Positions 17,054 through 25,602 of a DNA stretch of 64,000 nucleotides are shown piece by piece. The stretch spans positions 496,001 through 560,000 of the forward strand of contig NZ_BIFR01000002.1 of assembly GCF_003967535.1 (NCBI RefSeq). The letters run 5' to 3'. The translations under genes and the position numbers were made by a program. Position 1 is the first letter of the stretch. Every line of letters starts with the position of its first letter. This DNA is from Tengunoibacter tsumagoiensis. Lineage in GTDB: Bacteria; Chloroflexota; Ktedonobacteria; Ktedonobacterales; Ktedonobacteraceae. Under the pieces are notes generated by a model that ran no database searches, had not been told where the DNA came from, and saw only the letters and a list, made by a program, of their open reading frames with translations.

Positions 17054-17638
17054 TCATCTGATAGAAGGATCGGTCCATTTCGCTTTTTCTGGTGGTGGGA
17101 CATAAGAGGCGAGGTCATTTAAAAGGTCGTCAGGGCTCGCTTGTGACTGGATAAGTTGCGCATGATGGGGCGAAATGAAGCCTTCTTGAGTGGTATGTGC
17201 TATTAGAGCAAGCAATGGATTGAAGTAGCCGGAGACGTTTAACAGGCCAATCGGTTTTTGATGAATTCCGATCTGTGCCCATGTAATAATCTCAAACAAT
17301 TCATCATAGGTGCCAAAGCCGCCAGGTAAAGCAACAAATCCATTGGAAAGATCTGCCATCGTTGCCTTTCGTTCGTGCATATTTGCCACTTCATACAGGG
17401 TCGTGACACCTGTATGTGCCACCTCTTGAGGAAATAAAGCCTGTGGCATGACTCCAATCACCTCACCACCTTCAGCTAATACTGTATCTGCAATGACACC
17501 CATGAGCCCGACTCGCCCACCTCCATAGACGAGCCCCCAGCCACGAGTTACAAGGGCTTTCCCCAACGCTTGTGCCGCTTCTTGATACTCTGGTCTGACC
17601 CCTTTATTTGAGCCAGCATAGACGCAGATTCGATGCAT
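17054..17638 (-). CDS. LOG family protein (TIGR00730, Lonely-guy type phosphoribohydrolase)
   Basis: The ATG at 17638 (AGGAAAGGA upstream) yields MHRICVYAGSNKG, the canonical beginning. The 194-residue Rossmann-like protein has VYGGGRVGLMG (38-47) and the signature PGGFGTYDE (105-113), which binds the nucleotide phosphate and holds the catalytic Glu. Plant and some bacterial members release cytokinin bases from their 5'-monophosphates; most bacterial members are annotated by fold only. The gene is 130 bases downstream of the hydrolase gene but separated from it by a terminator. Confidence 0.92.
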   Translation of the reverse strand: MHRICVYAGSNKGVRPEYQEAAQALGKALVTRGWGLVYGGGRVGLMGVIADTVLAEGGEVIGVMPQALFPQEVAHTGVTTLYEVANMHERKATMADLSNGFVALPGGFGTYDELFEIITWAQIGIHQKPIGLLNVSGYFNPLLALIAHTTQEGFISPHHAQLIQSQASPDDLLNDLASYVPPPEKAKWTDPSIR

Positions 17639-17700
17639 TGGTTTTTCCTTTCCTACAGGAACGTATTCTCTATGTAGAAACATACTCTATTATAAGCAGT

Positions 17701-17737
17701 AAAACAAAAGAGAGGCGGCCTGGCTCTTCAGGCCGTC
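17701..17737 (-). terminator. Terminator of the alpha/beta hydrolase gene
   Basis: CGGCCTG (17716-17722) pairs with CAGGCCG (17729-17735); read on the minus strand the stem is followed by TCTCTTTTGTTTT (down to 17701). Confidence 0.75.
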
Positions 17738-17770
17738 TGATCTTTGCTCATGTGAGAATGAAATGGTTGC

Positions 17771-18604
17771 TCAATGAGTCCGTAAGAAAGAGACGACTGC
17801 ATCCAGGTAATGAGAGTACTGATCACGGCGGATATTATGGCTCGCGTCTGGAATCTGTACAATCTGACTGTCCTGCCAGGATCGAGCTGCTTCATAAGCG
17901 ATCTCAGGAGATGTAATTGCACCAAGTTTGAGGTCGCCAAGTAAGAGCAAGACCGGACAGGTGATTCGAGGGGCAAGTTCTTGCCAGGAAGGGAAAGGGT
18001 TCTCCGGGCCCAGATGGGGGAGCAGAGATGAATTAAACTGAATTTTTGCGTCCAGCCAGGCAATAAGCTCTTCCTCTGACCAGGTGGGATGTTCCCGGCG
18101 CACAGTGCTCAGGCGCTCTTCGGGCGAAAGCTTTTTCAGCTCAAAGCTCTGGCGCACTCCTGGCAGCTCACGCGATGGTGGCTTCTCCCCTCTCTCTGTG
18201 GCTGCGGTTGCGAGAATCCAGGGAGGATCTTCGAGGACGAGGCTTCGTACTTGTTCAGGAATCGTGGCGGCCACCGTCGCTGCAATATAGGCTCCGAGCG
18301 AGTGACCAAGAAGGATCGGGCGCTCGAGTTCAAGCTGTTTTATTAATTCAATTATTGATGAAGAGAGGACCGAGGCTGAAAAAGAGCTCCCTAAATCACG
18401 AGATCGGCCATGGCCAGGGAGATCAATTAAAATCAGATCATAGTCCTGCTGAAGATCTCGTGCGAAACGCAGCCAGGTCGTGCTATTATTAGTCAAGCCA
18501 TGCAGGAGGATCACTGGTGGTTTAGCGGATTGTCCTGTGCGCGAGTAAAAAAGCGTCAGCCCTTCGGTCTGAATAGACGCATGAACGATATGTTGTTGTG
18601 TCAT
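17771..18604 (-). CDS. Alpha/beta hydrolase
   Basis: The 277-residue protein has the oxyanion-hole segment LLHGLTNNSTTW (33-44), the nucleophile elbow GHSLG (Ser102), an acid in LLGDLKLG (about 221-228) and the catalytic His in PDASHNI (about 254). A lid region of about 70 residues with many charged residues lies between 130 and 205. It resembles the epoxide hydrolase/haloperoxidase-type abhydrolase_1 group. Substrate unknown. Single gene with a weak ribosome binding site. Confidence 0.88.
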   Translation of the reverse strand: MTQQHIVHASIQTEGLTLFYSRTGQSAKPPVILLHGLTNNSTTWLRFARDLQQDYDLILIDLPGHGRSRDLGSSFSASVLSSSIIELIKQLELERPILLGHSLGAYIAATVAATIPEQVRSLVLEDPPWILATAATERGEKPPSRELPGVRQSFELKKLSPEERLSTVRREHPTWSEEELIAWLDAKIQFNSSLLPHLGPENPFPSWQELAPRITCPVLLLLGDLKLGAITSPEIAYEAARSWQDSQIVQIPDASHNIRRDQYSHYLDAVVSFLRTH

Positions 18605-18795
18605 ACCTAAGTTCTATCTTTCTCTTTATTTTACAGATAGTGTACGATGAAATAAAACATCATGGCAAGGCCGCGTACATAACACTATGAGCTCGAATCG
18701 ATCGGAATAACTCTATGCTGGTTGCAAGTAATAGTGAAGCGACCTTAGTACCCATGTGAAGAATAAAATAATAGTCTGAAAGGATTCTAAGAATT

Positions 18796-19716
18796 ATGCA
18801 CGTGCATTCGATTCATTCTCCCTATTTTCGGATTGAGCAGGTGGCCGAAGGCGTTTATGCAGCGATTGTCGTTGAGGGGATGGGAGCCTGGGGGAATGCT
18901 GGTATCATCAACCTTGGCCAGCAGACGCTTGTCTTTGATACCTTCTTTACCCCTGTGGCGGCGCAAGATCTACGTCAGGCCGCAGAGCTTTTGACTGGAC
19001 GAGCTCCACGTTATGTTGTGAATAGTCATTTTCATGCCGACCATACCTTTGGTAATCAGGTATTTCAGGATGCGCTACTCATCTCATCGCAGCAGGTCTC
19101 TACCTTGATGAAGACCTTTCTTCCCCGTGAATTGGAAGAGTTGAATGAGAGTCGCCACTATTTTGAGCAAGGACTGGCAAAATCTCATGATCCACGTTTG
19201 CGCAAAGACTGGGCTCTCTTAGCGCGTGAATATCAGGCTCTGGCCGCCGCTGCCCCAACGCTACAGATTCGTTATCCAGATCTCACCTTTAAAGAGAGCC
19301 TGACGATTCATGGCACCGCCTATACAGCCGAACTCATCAGTTTTGTCGGTGGGCATACCCCTGGCGACACGGTCCTCTACCTTCCTGAGTGCAAGACCCT
19401 CTTTGCAGGCGATCTGGTTCAGGTGGCCTTCCATCCTTCAAGCAATCGAGCAAATATCTCTGCCTGGTATAGACACCTTGATCACCTGGCTACATTGACG
19501 ATTAAGCAGCTTGTCCCGGGTCATGGGAATGTTGGTAGTGCGGAGCACATTCAGATACAGAGCCAGTACTGGCATGATATTCAAGCAATCGCACAGAAGC
19601 TAAAGCAGTCATCTGGATTGACGGAGCCAGTGATTCAGGAACCAGAACCGTATCAAAGCTGGTCGTCCCCTACCCTTTTTCAGCAAAATGTGCGCAATGC
19701 CATGAACTGGTCGTAA
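18796..19716 (+). CDS. MBL fold metallo-hydrolase
   Basis: The 306-residue protein carries the di-zinc motif NSHFHADH (His78, His80, Asp82, His83), GGHTPGD (about 194), LFAGDLV (metal-bridging Asp) and PGHGNVG near 240. There is no signal sequence, so it is intracellular and not a classical secreted lactamase; it belongs to the broad quinoprotein relay/lactonase-like MBL group. AAAGGA lies about 11 bases before the ATG. It is directly followed by the first palindromic repeat array. Confidence 0.88.
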   Translation: MHVHSIHSPYFRIEQVAEGVYAAIVVEGMGAWGNAGIINLGQQTLVFDTFFTPVAAQDLRQAAELLTGRAPRYVVNSHFHADHTFGNQVFQDALLISSQQVSTLMKTFLPRELEELNESRHYFEQGLAKSHDPRLRKDWALLAREYQALAAAAPTLQIRYPDLTFKESLTIHGTAYTAELISFVGGHTPGDTVLYLPECKTLFAGDLVQVAFHPSSNRANISAWYRHLDHLATLTIKQLVPGHGNVGSAEHIQIQSQYWHDIQAIAQKLKQSSGLTEPVIQEPEPYQSWSSPTLFQQNVRNAMNWS

Positions 19717-19789
19717 TTGCCATCCTCAATCGTGAAGCTCTGATGCCAGCCTCTCCATAGCATCGTTTCCAGATGAGCCCCACCATAGC

Positions 19790-20560
19790 ATCATTGCCCG
19801 TTGTCCAGTTTCCCATTGAGCGATGGAGGGGCTCACATCGTGGAGTGGGAGCAGAGGAAAGAGACAAGCGACTTTCCCTACTTTACAGTGTTATATCTGT
19901 TAAATGAGCAATATATGATAAGACAAGTAGGGCAGGTCGCTTGTCTCCTGCCTAAACATCCCTTTCCGCCATGTGAGCTCCACCATAGCACCATTGCCCG
20001 TTGTCCAGTTTCCCATTAGGCCATGGAGGGGCTCACCGAGCGGAGTGGGAGCAGAGGAAAGAGACAAGCGACTTTCCCTACTTTACAGTGTTATATCTGT
20101 TAAATGAGCAATATATGATAAGACAAGTAGGACAGGTCGCTTGTCTCCTGCCTAAACATCCCTTTCCGCCATGTGAGCTCCACCATAGCACCATTGCCCG
20201 TTGTCCAGTTTCCCATTGAGCGATGGAGGGGCTCACAGAGCGGAGTGGGAGCAGAGGAAAGAGACAAGCGACTTTCCCTACTTGGAAGTGCGATAAATGT
20301 TTCATGATTTATTTCGATTGTGAGCGGTAAAAGTAGGGAAGGTCGCTTGTCTCCTTCCAAAACGTGAAGATCCGCCATGCCAGCCCCACCATAACCTCTG
20401 TTCCCATTGAGCGATGGAGGGGCTCACCGAGCGGAGTGGGACGATCAGGAAAGAGACAAGCGACTTTACCTACTTGAAAATGTATGGTATGTTTTTTATG
20501 TATGATATCACAAGAAAAGCGCGGCACCTCCTTCCTAAACGTCCCATTCCACGATGGTAG
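19790..20560. repeat. Tandem array of four ~200-bp palindromic repeat units
   Basis: Units recur at exactly 200 bases (core starts near 19855, 20055, 20255) and then 192 bases (20447). Each core has two ~29-base inverted arms (left AGGAAAGAGACAAGCGAC..., right its complement AAGTAGGG..GTCGCTTGTCTC) around a variable AT-rich centre of 41-47 bases. Arms of units 1-3: 19855-19883/19925-19953, 20055-20083/20125-20153, 20255-20283/20331-20359. The fourth left arm (20447-20475) has a degenerate right arm. Outside the arms ATGTGAGC..C..CCAT and its complement GATGG..GGGCTCAC extend the palindrome, so nearly the whole unit can fold. Centres of units 1 and 2 are identical; 3 and 4 differ. Related copies lie near 27.4 and 38.4 kb. 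Confidence 0.9.
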
Positions 20561-20774
20561 CCCCTTCATAGTGCGGTTTCGCGTTGAGGAACTGTGTGAG
20601 CTTCTGTGGCGTTTTATCTCTCATTAGTGAACACTCGTTAAGAGGTAACGCACCATATTGGATTGCACCCAAATATCTTTAACTGCTTGATTTTCGCGTA
20701 GAAGCGTTGCATACTATAGATAACTTATGTATGAAGCTGAGATGATAAACACTTTATCAGGAAGGTATTTTACA

Positions 20775-21998
20775 ATGCAGGGGCAAGAGACAGAGATGGA
20801 ACCATTCTCTCCCGCCTTTCAGGCCAATCCCTATCCTTTTTATGAGCAGATACGTGCCACTGATCCTATTTATCAAGTTACGCTGCCGCATGGAGGGCGT
20901 GCGTGGTGGATCACTGGGTATGCTGATTCTGAGGCAGCGTTAAAAGATTCGCGACTGACAAAAAATCCGCAGGTGTCTTTACCACCAGACTTGGTTGAAA
21001 AATATGGTTCGGGACTGCTTGAGTTCTTTGAATTGATTACCAGCCATATGCTCTATACTGATCCTCCATCGCATACGCGCTTGCGGACCCTCATTGGTAA
21101 AGCATTCACGCCTGCTTTAATTGAACAATGGAGAGAGCGGGTGCAGGTCTATGCGGATGAGCTTCTGGATGCAGTACAGGACCAGGGCGAGATGGAGTTG
21201 ATTACTGATTTTGCTTCTCCCATCCCGATGATGGTTATCTCCGAGATGCTGGGCATTCCCACCAGGGATCAAGAGCAGTTCCGTGATTGGACAACCATGC
21301 TTGTCGGCAATACTGCTGATCTGCGTACGCTCTTGCCGCTCTTACCCCAGGCTCAGGCCTTTGTTGATTACCTGTATGCATTAATTGGGCAGCGCCGTCT
21401 TCAGCCACAGACCGATGACCTTGTCAGTAAATTGGTTCAGGCGGAAGCAGAGGGCGAGAAGCTGTCTGAGCGAGAACTGATCTCAATGATCTTTCTCTTG
21501 ATTATTGCAGGGTATGAGACCACCGTGAACTTGATCAGCAATGGCCTCCTGTCCCTGTTGCAGCATCCTGAGCAGTTAGCATTATTAAAAAGCGATCCAT
21601 CGCTTCTGAAACCAGCAATTGAAGAGCTCTTGCGTTATAACGGTCCTGGCTTTGCGGCAACGAACCGGTGGGCGAATGAAGACTTTGAACTGGGTGGTAA
21701 ACTGATTCGCCGTGGAGAACTTGTCGTTGTTGTGCTAGCTTCTGCAAATCGAGATGAGCAGCAATTCAGTCATGCCAACGAACTGGATATTACCCGCCGT
21801 GAGAATCGGCATCTGGCATTTGGAAAAGGAATCCACTATTGTATCGGTGCCCCATTAGCTCGTCTGGAGGGCCAGATCGCATTAGGAACATTGCTTCGTC
21901 GTTTTCCGAATATTCAACTGGATGGTGATGCTCAAGCATTGCGCTGGCGGAGCGGTGTGCTTATTCACGGCCTGGAGGCACTGCCGGTGCGTTTTTAA
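20775..21998 (+). CDS. Cytochrome P450
   Basis: ATG 20775 has AGGAAGG nine bases upstream and starts the usual bacterial P450 N-terminus; an upstream in-frame ATG at 20727 lacks a site. The 407-residue soluble protein shows the I-helix oxygen-activation motif AGYETT (245-250), the K-helix ExxR (Glu284, Arg287) and the heme-binding loop FGKGIHYCIG with Cys356 as the iron ligand. It is a class I bacterial enzyme that needs a ferredoxin and reductase, neither of which is encoded next to it. Relatives hydroxylate macrolides, fatty acids or terpenes. It lies right after the repeat array. Confidence 0.93.
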   Translation: MQGQETEMEPFSPAFQANPYPFYEQIRATDPIYQVTLPHGGRAWWITGYADSEAALKDSRLTKNPQVSLPPDLVEKYGSGLLEFFELITSHMLYTDPPSHTRLRTLIGKAFTPALIEQWRERVQVYADELLDAVQDQGEMELITDFASPIPMMVISEMLGIPTRDQEQFRDWTTMLVGNTADLRTLLPLLPQAQAFVDYLYALIGQRRLQPQTDDLVSKLVQAEAEGEKLSERELISMIFLLIIAGYETTVNLISNGLLSLLQHPEQLALLKSDPSLLKPAIEELLRYNGPGFAATNRWANEDFELGGKLIRRGELVVVVLASANRDEQQFSHANELDITRRENRHLAFGKGIHYCIGAPLARLEGQIALGTLLRRFPNIQLDGDAQALRWRSGVLIHGLEALPVRF

Positions 21999-22274
21999 CA
22001 CGCTGTTCTTCTTTTCGTACGAGGGAGTGAACGGAGTCCTCTGCACGCGTTTGTCAAAGGGGCGTTCAAGATCAGCTAGTTTGATTTTGTCACCCTTCCC
22101 TCGTCTCTTTTTATGAAGAACATGGATTTCGAGCCTTCCCATCACAGAGGATAATGCATCGGAAACGAACCGTTCCCTACAATAGCGATGGTACCAGCTA
22201 ATGTTCAATCCCGGACACAAAGTGCGGATGCGCGACTGAATTTTTGGATGTACCGCGCAGGTAATCTGGCCCCG

Positions 22275-22778
22275 CTAGCTATTTTTGGGTGGAAAGGATT
22301 GTTGTTCCAACTGTTCAATAGCTGAGCGAAGGACGAGCGGGACAGGATGCGGACGGCCTGTAAGATAATTGCACCAGACCATCACGGAGCGTCCAGTGGC
22401 AAAGAGCCGTTCAGGTTGGTGTCGATCACGAATGATATGGTCCATAAGAAAGCTCGTATTGCCTATCTGGCTCACCTTGATCCCTACCTCTGCGCGATCG
22501 CCACGTGTGAGGGGGAAAAGATATGTACAGGTAACCTCTTTCACCAGCATGCCATAGCGCGGACCATATGGGCCAGTCTGGATTCTTGGATTAGGTGGTA
22601 TCGGGTCTTCATCATCGGGAGGCCATGGCGAAAGCCATGGCTTCAACTGATCAAAATAAAACCCCCGTGCCTCTTCGAAATAGATAAAATGGACCGTATT
22701 ATTCACATGAGCAAGCGGATCCAGGTCGCGGATACGGATCTCCACTGGATACCAGCACTGGTAGCTATCTACTGCCAT
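22275..22778 (-). CDS. Acyl-CoA thioesterase, 4-hydroxybenzoyl-CoA thioesterase (YbgC/FcbC) hotdog type
   Basis: The 167-residue protein has the hotdog-fold signature RIRDLDPLAHVNNTVHF (about 15-31) in which the Asp is the catalytic residue, followed by YFEEAR on the central helix and a beta-sheet half (VKEVTCTYLFPL, VGIKVSQIGN). The C-terminal PLVLRSAIEQLE helix is typical. It cleaves acyl-CoA thioesters; the acyl group is unknown. It lies 25 bases downstream of the membrane-protein gene on the same strand and may share its transcript. Confidence 0.85.
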   Translation of the reverse strand: MAVDSYQCWYPVEIRIRDLDPLAHVNNTVHFIYFEEARGFYFDQLKPWLSPWPPDDEDPIPPNPRIQTGPYGPRYGMLVKEVTCTYLFPLTRGDRAEVGIKVSQIGNTSFLMDHIIRDRHQPERLFATGRSVMVWCNYLTGRPHPVPLVLRSAIEQLEQQSFPPKNS

Positions 22779-22803
22779 TGTCCCATTGTCCCTTCATCAG
22801 CGT

Positions 22804-23655
22804 TTACTCGCTCCTGGTATCTTTGTGCGTTATTGTCAGGTAGCCAACGAAGCCAATAATCAAAATCGTTAAGATTAGACTGACCACGCCGGTCCCTACT
22901 CCGGCCCCTCCCAGATCTTGTGGTTTTCCAACCCAGTCTGCAAATGAGGCACCCAGAGGCCGTGTTAAGATGTAAGCAAGCCAGAAGGCGACAATTTCAT
23001 TGAGGCCAAAGAGCCAGTAAGCGAGAGCCGGGATCGCAATCAGGACGGCAAATAGGACGCCCGAAGCAAAATATCCAAGATTCCCAGTCGTAGCAGTGAG
23101 ATCACCCGCTGCAGTTCCAAGTGCAAACGTTGCCATCACGGCGGCCCAATAAAAGACCTCGCGGCGACGGGTAAAGATACTATGAATAGATAGCGTCTTT
23201 TCGCTGAGATACCAGATGAGAAAGATTGCAATCAATGCAACTGAAAAGAGCGCTGTGGATACTATATAAGGGACCTTCAGACCGACGTGTAAGACATCGG
23301 CTGCCATGGTTCCAAAGACCGCGACCATCGCAATCGCCAGCCAGTAGATCCATGCCACATATCTGCGCACGATAAACTGAAGGAGAAGTGCAACAACAAA
23401 AGCTGTTCCAGCGAGTGCTACTGCAATCAGTGGATCGAGTTGATGAGCCAGATAGTCGGAGGTAACCTCACCCATCGCCGTGGTCAATAGCTTGATGATC
23501 CAGAAATAGACCGTAATTTCCGGAACCTTTCTCAATACTTGCACCATACGAGGTGGCCTTTGACTACTGGATGATGGATTGCTTGCGTTCGCAAGCGGTG
23601 ATGCGGCCAAATTGGCCTCCCTATCGGGTTGATGAGAGGGTGTGGTCTTACTCAA
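22804..23655 (-). CDS. COG4705-like multi-pass membrane protein
   Basis: I choose the TTG at 23655 because AGGAG lies nine bases upstream (23665-23669); the frame extends further but without a site. The 283-residue product has a 35-residue polar Ser/Pro-rich N-terminus and about eight membrane segments. Two halves repeat a related motif (TTAMGEVTSDYL near the start, LGTAAGDLTATTG in the middle), so it is probably an internal duplication with inverted or parallel topology. The pattern matches uncharacterised COG4705 proteins; function is unknown. It precedes the thioesterase gene by 25 bases. Confidence 0.75.
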   Translation of the reverse strand: MSKTTPSHQPDREANLAASPLANASNPSSSSQRPPRMVQVLRKVPEITVYFWIIKLLTTAMGEVTSDYLAHQLDPLIAVALAGTAFVVALLLQFIVRRYVAWIYWLAIAMVAVFGTMAADVLHVGLKVPYIVSTALFSVALIAIFLIWYLSEKTLSIHSIFTRRREVFYWAAVMATFALGTAAGDLTATTGNLGYFASGVLFAVLIAIPALAYWLFGLNEIVAFWLAYILTRPLGASFADWVGKPQDLGGAGVGTGVVSLILTILIIGFVGYLTITHKDTRSE

Positions 23656-23804
23656 GTACGTATTCTCCTGGTGATAAGAACAAAATAATAGCTCACTTTT
23701 AGAATGCCTTTTTAGCATAGAGAAACAGTCTTAGTCTGTCTTAGCATCTGGAGAGAGTGGATGTCAATAAAACCACGTAGTATGAGAAGAGAAGGCTACT
23801 CCAG

Positions 23805-24464
23805 TTAGATAAAGGGAGATTTCTGGCTGCCCACGCCTTTTGTCTCAGTTTGAAATACCGCAAGGCCAGCAAAGTCTCTGGTAAGTGGATGCGTAGTCAT
23901 CAGTTGGTAGCCCTGCCTTTGGAGCAGATCCAGGGCCTCACGAGCTGAGTAACAGCGCTTAAGACGCGAACCAAAGACCGCGCCAGCGGAAGAAGTCACA
24001 ATATTTCTGAAGAAGAGATCGATCTCATGATCGGTGGAGATGAGATCGCGAAGCCCTGATATCCTTGCCTCGCGAATAAGCTTTCCCAGTGTGGCATGGT
24101 TCTGTGTGTTATCAATGACCATAACAGTGCTATCCATGGTTGTGCCGATCTCTTCGGGAAGAGCTGCCACACCCACATAGGGGACCAGATAGTTTGTATG
24201 CGTGACCTTTTTGAGGATGCCATCGGAGAGCCCATAGCAAGCTATCCCTTGCCGCATGAGCTGTGTGAGAAAGCGATCATCTCGTGCTGCAAGATGGTAA
24301 AAAATATGCTCAAGATGCATATCAGCAGCCAGAGCTCGCTCAATATTTTCGATCCCTTCAATGAGGCACTTCTTCAGGCGCGCTCGTCCAACTGCCGAGG
24401 TGAGTGTTCTGGCCTCGACAATACGTGGATCTTTAATCGTCGTGATATCCTCAAAATAAATCAT
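23805..24464 (-). CDS. SpoU/TrmH-like RNA methyltransferase, C-terminally truncated
   Basis: The 219-residue protein has the N-terminal substrate-binding domain of the TrmH family (LKKCLIEGIENIERAL; LMRQGIACYGLSDGILKKVTH) and the first part of the knotted domain (VMVIDNTQNHATLGKLIREA, degenerate motif 1; FRNIVTSSAGAVF; LLQRQGYQLMTTHP). It stops where motif 2 (G-x-E-x-x-G) and motif 3 (P-M...S-L-N-V) should follow; about 45 residues of the SAM-binding knot are missing. Motif 1 also lacks its conserved N-x-G-x-I-x-R pattern. So either it is a decayed pseudogene or an RNA-binding protein without methyl transfer. No trace of the missing part follows the stop. Confidence 0.75.
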   Translation of the reverse strand: MIYFEDITTIKDPRIVEARTLTSAVGRARLKKCLIEGIENIERALAADMHLEHIFYHLAARDDRFLTQLMRQGIACYGLSDGILKKVTHTNYLVPYVGVAALPEEIGTTMDSTVMVIDNTQNHATLGKLIREARISGLRDLISTDHEIDLFFRNIVTSSAGAVFGSRLKRCYSAREALDLLQRQGYQLMTTHPLTRDFAGLAVFQTETKGVGSQKSPFI

Positions 24465-24607
24465 TGCCTCTTATTCTAATTGACTCGGCAGAAAAATACA
24501 ACTCTTCCTGGAGCAATGGGGCACTGAGAAAGATGGGACGCTCTTCTGAGCAGAGGGAGACGTGTTGTAGAATAAAGAAGAGTTTTTTGTAGAGCCTTAA
24601 GAAGAAA

Positions 24608-25429
24608 GTGAGTCTATATATGCAACCCTCACAGATAGTGCCAACAACAGATCAGCTTGATGTCCTTTTCAAGACAGTAGATGGTATTGATCTCTTTATG
24701 GATATCATTCGCCCACAGGAGCTTCCAGCAGAGCCCTTACCCGTAGTCATATATATTCATGGTGGAGGTTGGGAGTCTGGCGATCGGAAGGGACGCAATG
24801 GAGAATCTTTTGCCCGGCAAGGATTTTTTACGGCCAGCATTCAATACCGGCTCTCGCATCAGGCAACCTTTCCAGCACAGATTGAAGATGTAAAGGATGC
24901 TGTGCGCTGGCTACGTTCGCATGCTGAGGAGTACCATATTGATCCTGCACGTATTGGCGTTATAGGGCATTCTGCTGGCGGTCATCTGGCAGCCTTATTG
25001 GGTACCTCTACGGCAGGAGAGCCGACAGACGACCCGAAAAGTGCCAGCGTGCAGGCGGTCGTTGATCTAAGTGGGCTAACCGACCTGCAAAAGTTGGGTG
25101 ATTGGTATGATGCTCCAACCTCGTTTGTATCCAGGTTTCTGGGAGGATCGGCGCAAGAGATGGTACAGCTGGCGCGTCAGGCAAATCCCATTAGCTATGT
25201 GAACTGGGATGTACCCCCGTTTCTGATTATCCATGGCGATCAGGATGAGGCTGTTCCCTATACTCAGGCAGAGCTTCTGGCGGCAGCGCTAAAAGAAGTG
25301 GGTGGAGACGTCACGCTCAAGCTTTTACCGGGCGAGAATCATACGTTTAGCGCTCAGAGTCAGGATGGCTTTGATAAAGTGTATCAGGATGCTTTGATCT
25401 TCTTTCAACACCACCTTGCAAAGAAGTAA
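24608..25429 (+). CDS. Alpha/beta hydrolase, HSL/BD-FAE esterase type
   Basis: The 273-residue protein has the oxyanion motif HGGGW (51-55), the nucleophile GHSAGGH (Ser122), an acid in IHGDQDEAVPY (about 212-222) and His in GENHTFS (about 252). This is the carboxylesterase/lipase group with HGGG motif. No signal peptide. The start is either GTG 24608 or ATG 24620; ribosome binding is weak for both. A second related esterase follows on the same strand, 170 bases downstream. Confidence 0.88.
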   Translation: MSLYMQPSQIVPTTDQLDVLFKTVDGIDLFMDIIRPQELPAEPLPVVIYIHGGGWESGDRKGRNGESFARQGFFTASIQYRLSHQATFPAQIEDVKDAVRWLRSHAEEYHIDPARIGVIGHSAGGHLAALLGTSTAGEPTDDPKSASVQAVVDLSGLTDLQKLGDWYDAPTSFVSRFLGGSAQEMVQLARQANPISYVNWDVPPFLIIHGDQDEAVPYTQAELLAAALKEVGGDVTLKLLPGENHTFSAQSQDGFDKVYQDALIFFQHHLAKK

Positions 25430-25602
25430 TCTTCCTTGTAAAGCAACGCAGGGCAAGAAAACAACTTTGAACGCTGACCTTCAGTACTGCACTATTGACG
25501 TATGAGATCGGCTTGAGCCGTGTGTTGTTGATATTCCCTGCAAAAATAAGCTAAAATGGTTCTCATTATAGCGGCCAGACCAGATGTGGAGAGAGATGAT
25601 TT

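Noticed and set aside
19790..20560. CRISPR array
   Set aside because: The period is 200 bases, the repeats are long palindromes with most of the unit conserved, and no cas genes are nearby.
19801..20569. Several 65-90-residue open frames on both strands inside the first repeat array
   Set aside because: They are copies of one another produced by the 200-bp period, lack ribosome binding sites and break in divergent units.
21882..22220. 112-residue minus-strand frame after the P450 gene
   Set aside because: It overlaps the P450 3' end; I considered a transposase or other gene remnant but found no recognisable motif.
22347..22859. 170-residue plus-strand frame opposite the thioesterase
   Set aside because: The minus-strand hotdog protein has clear family motifs; this frame has none.
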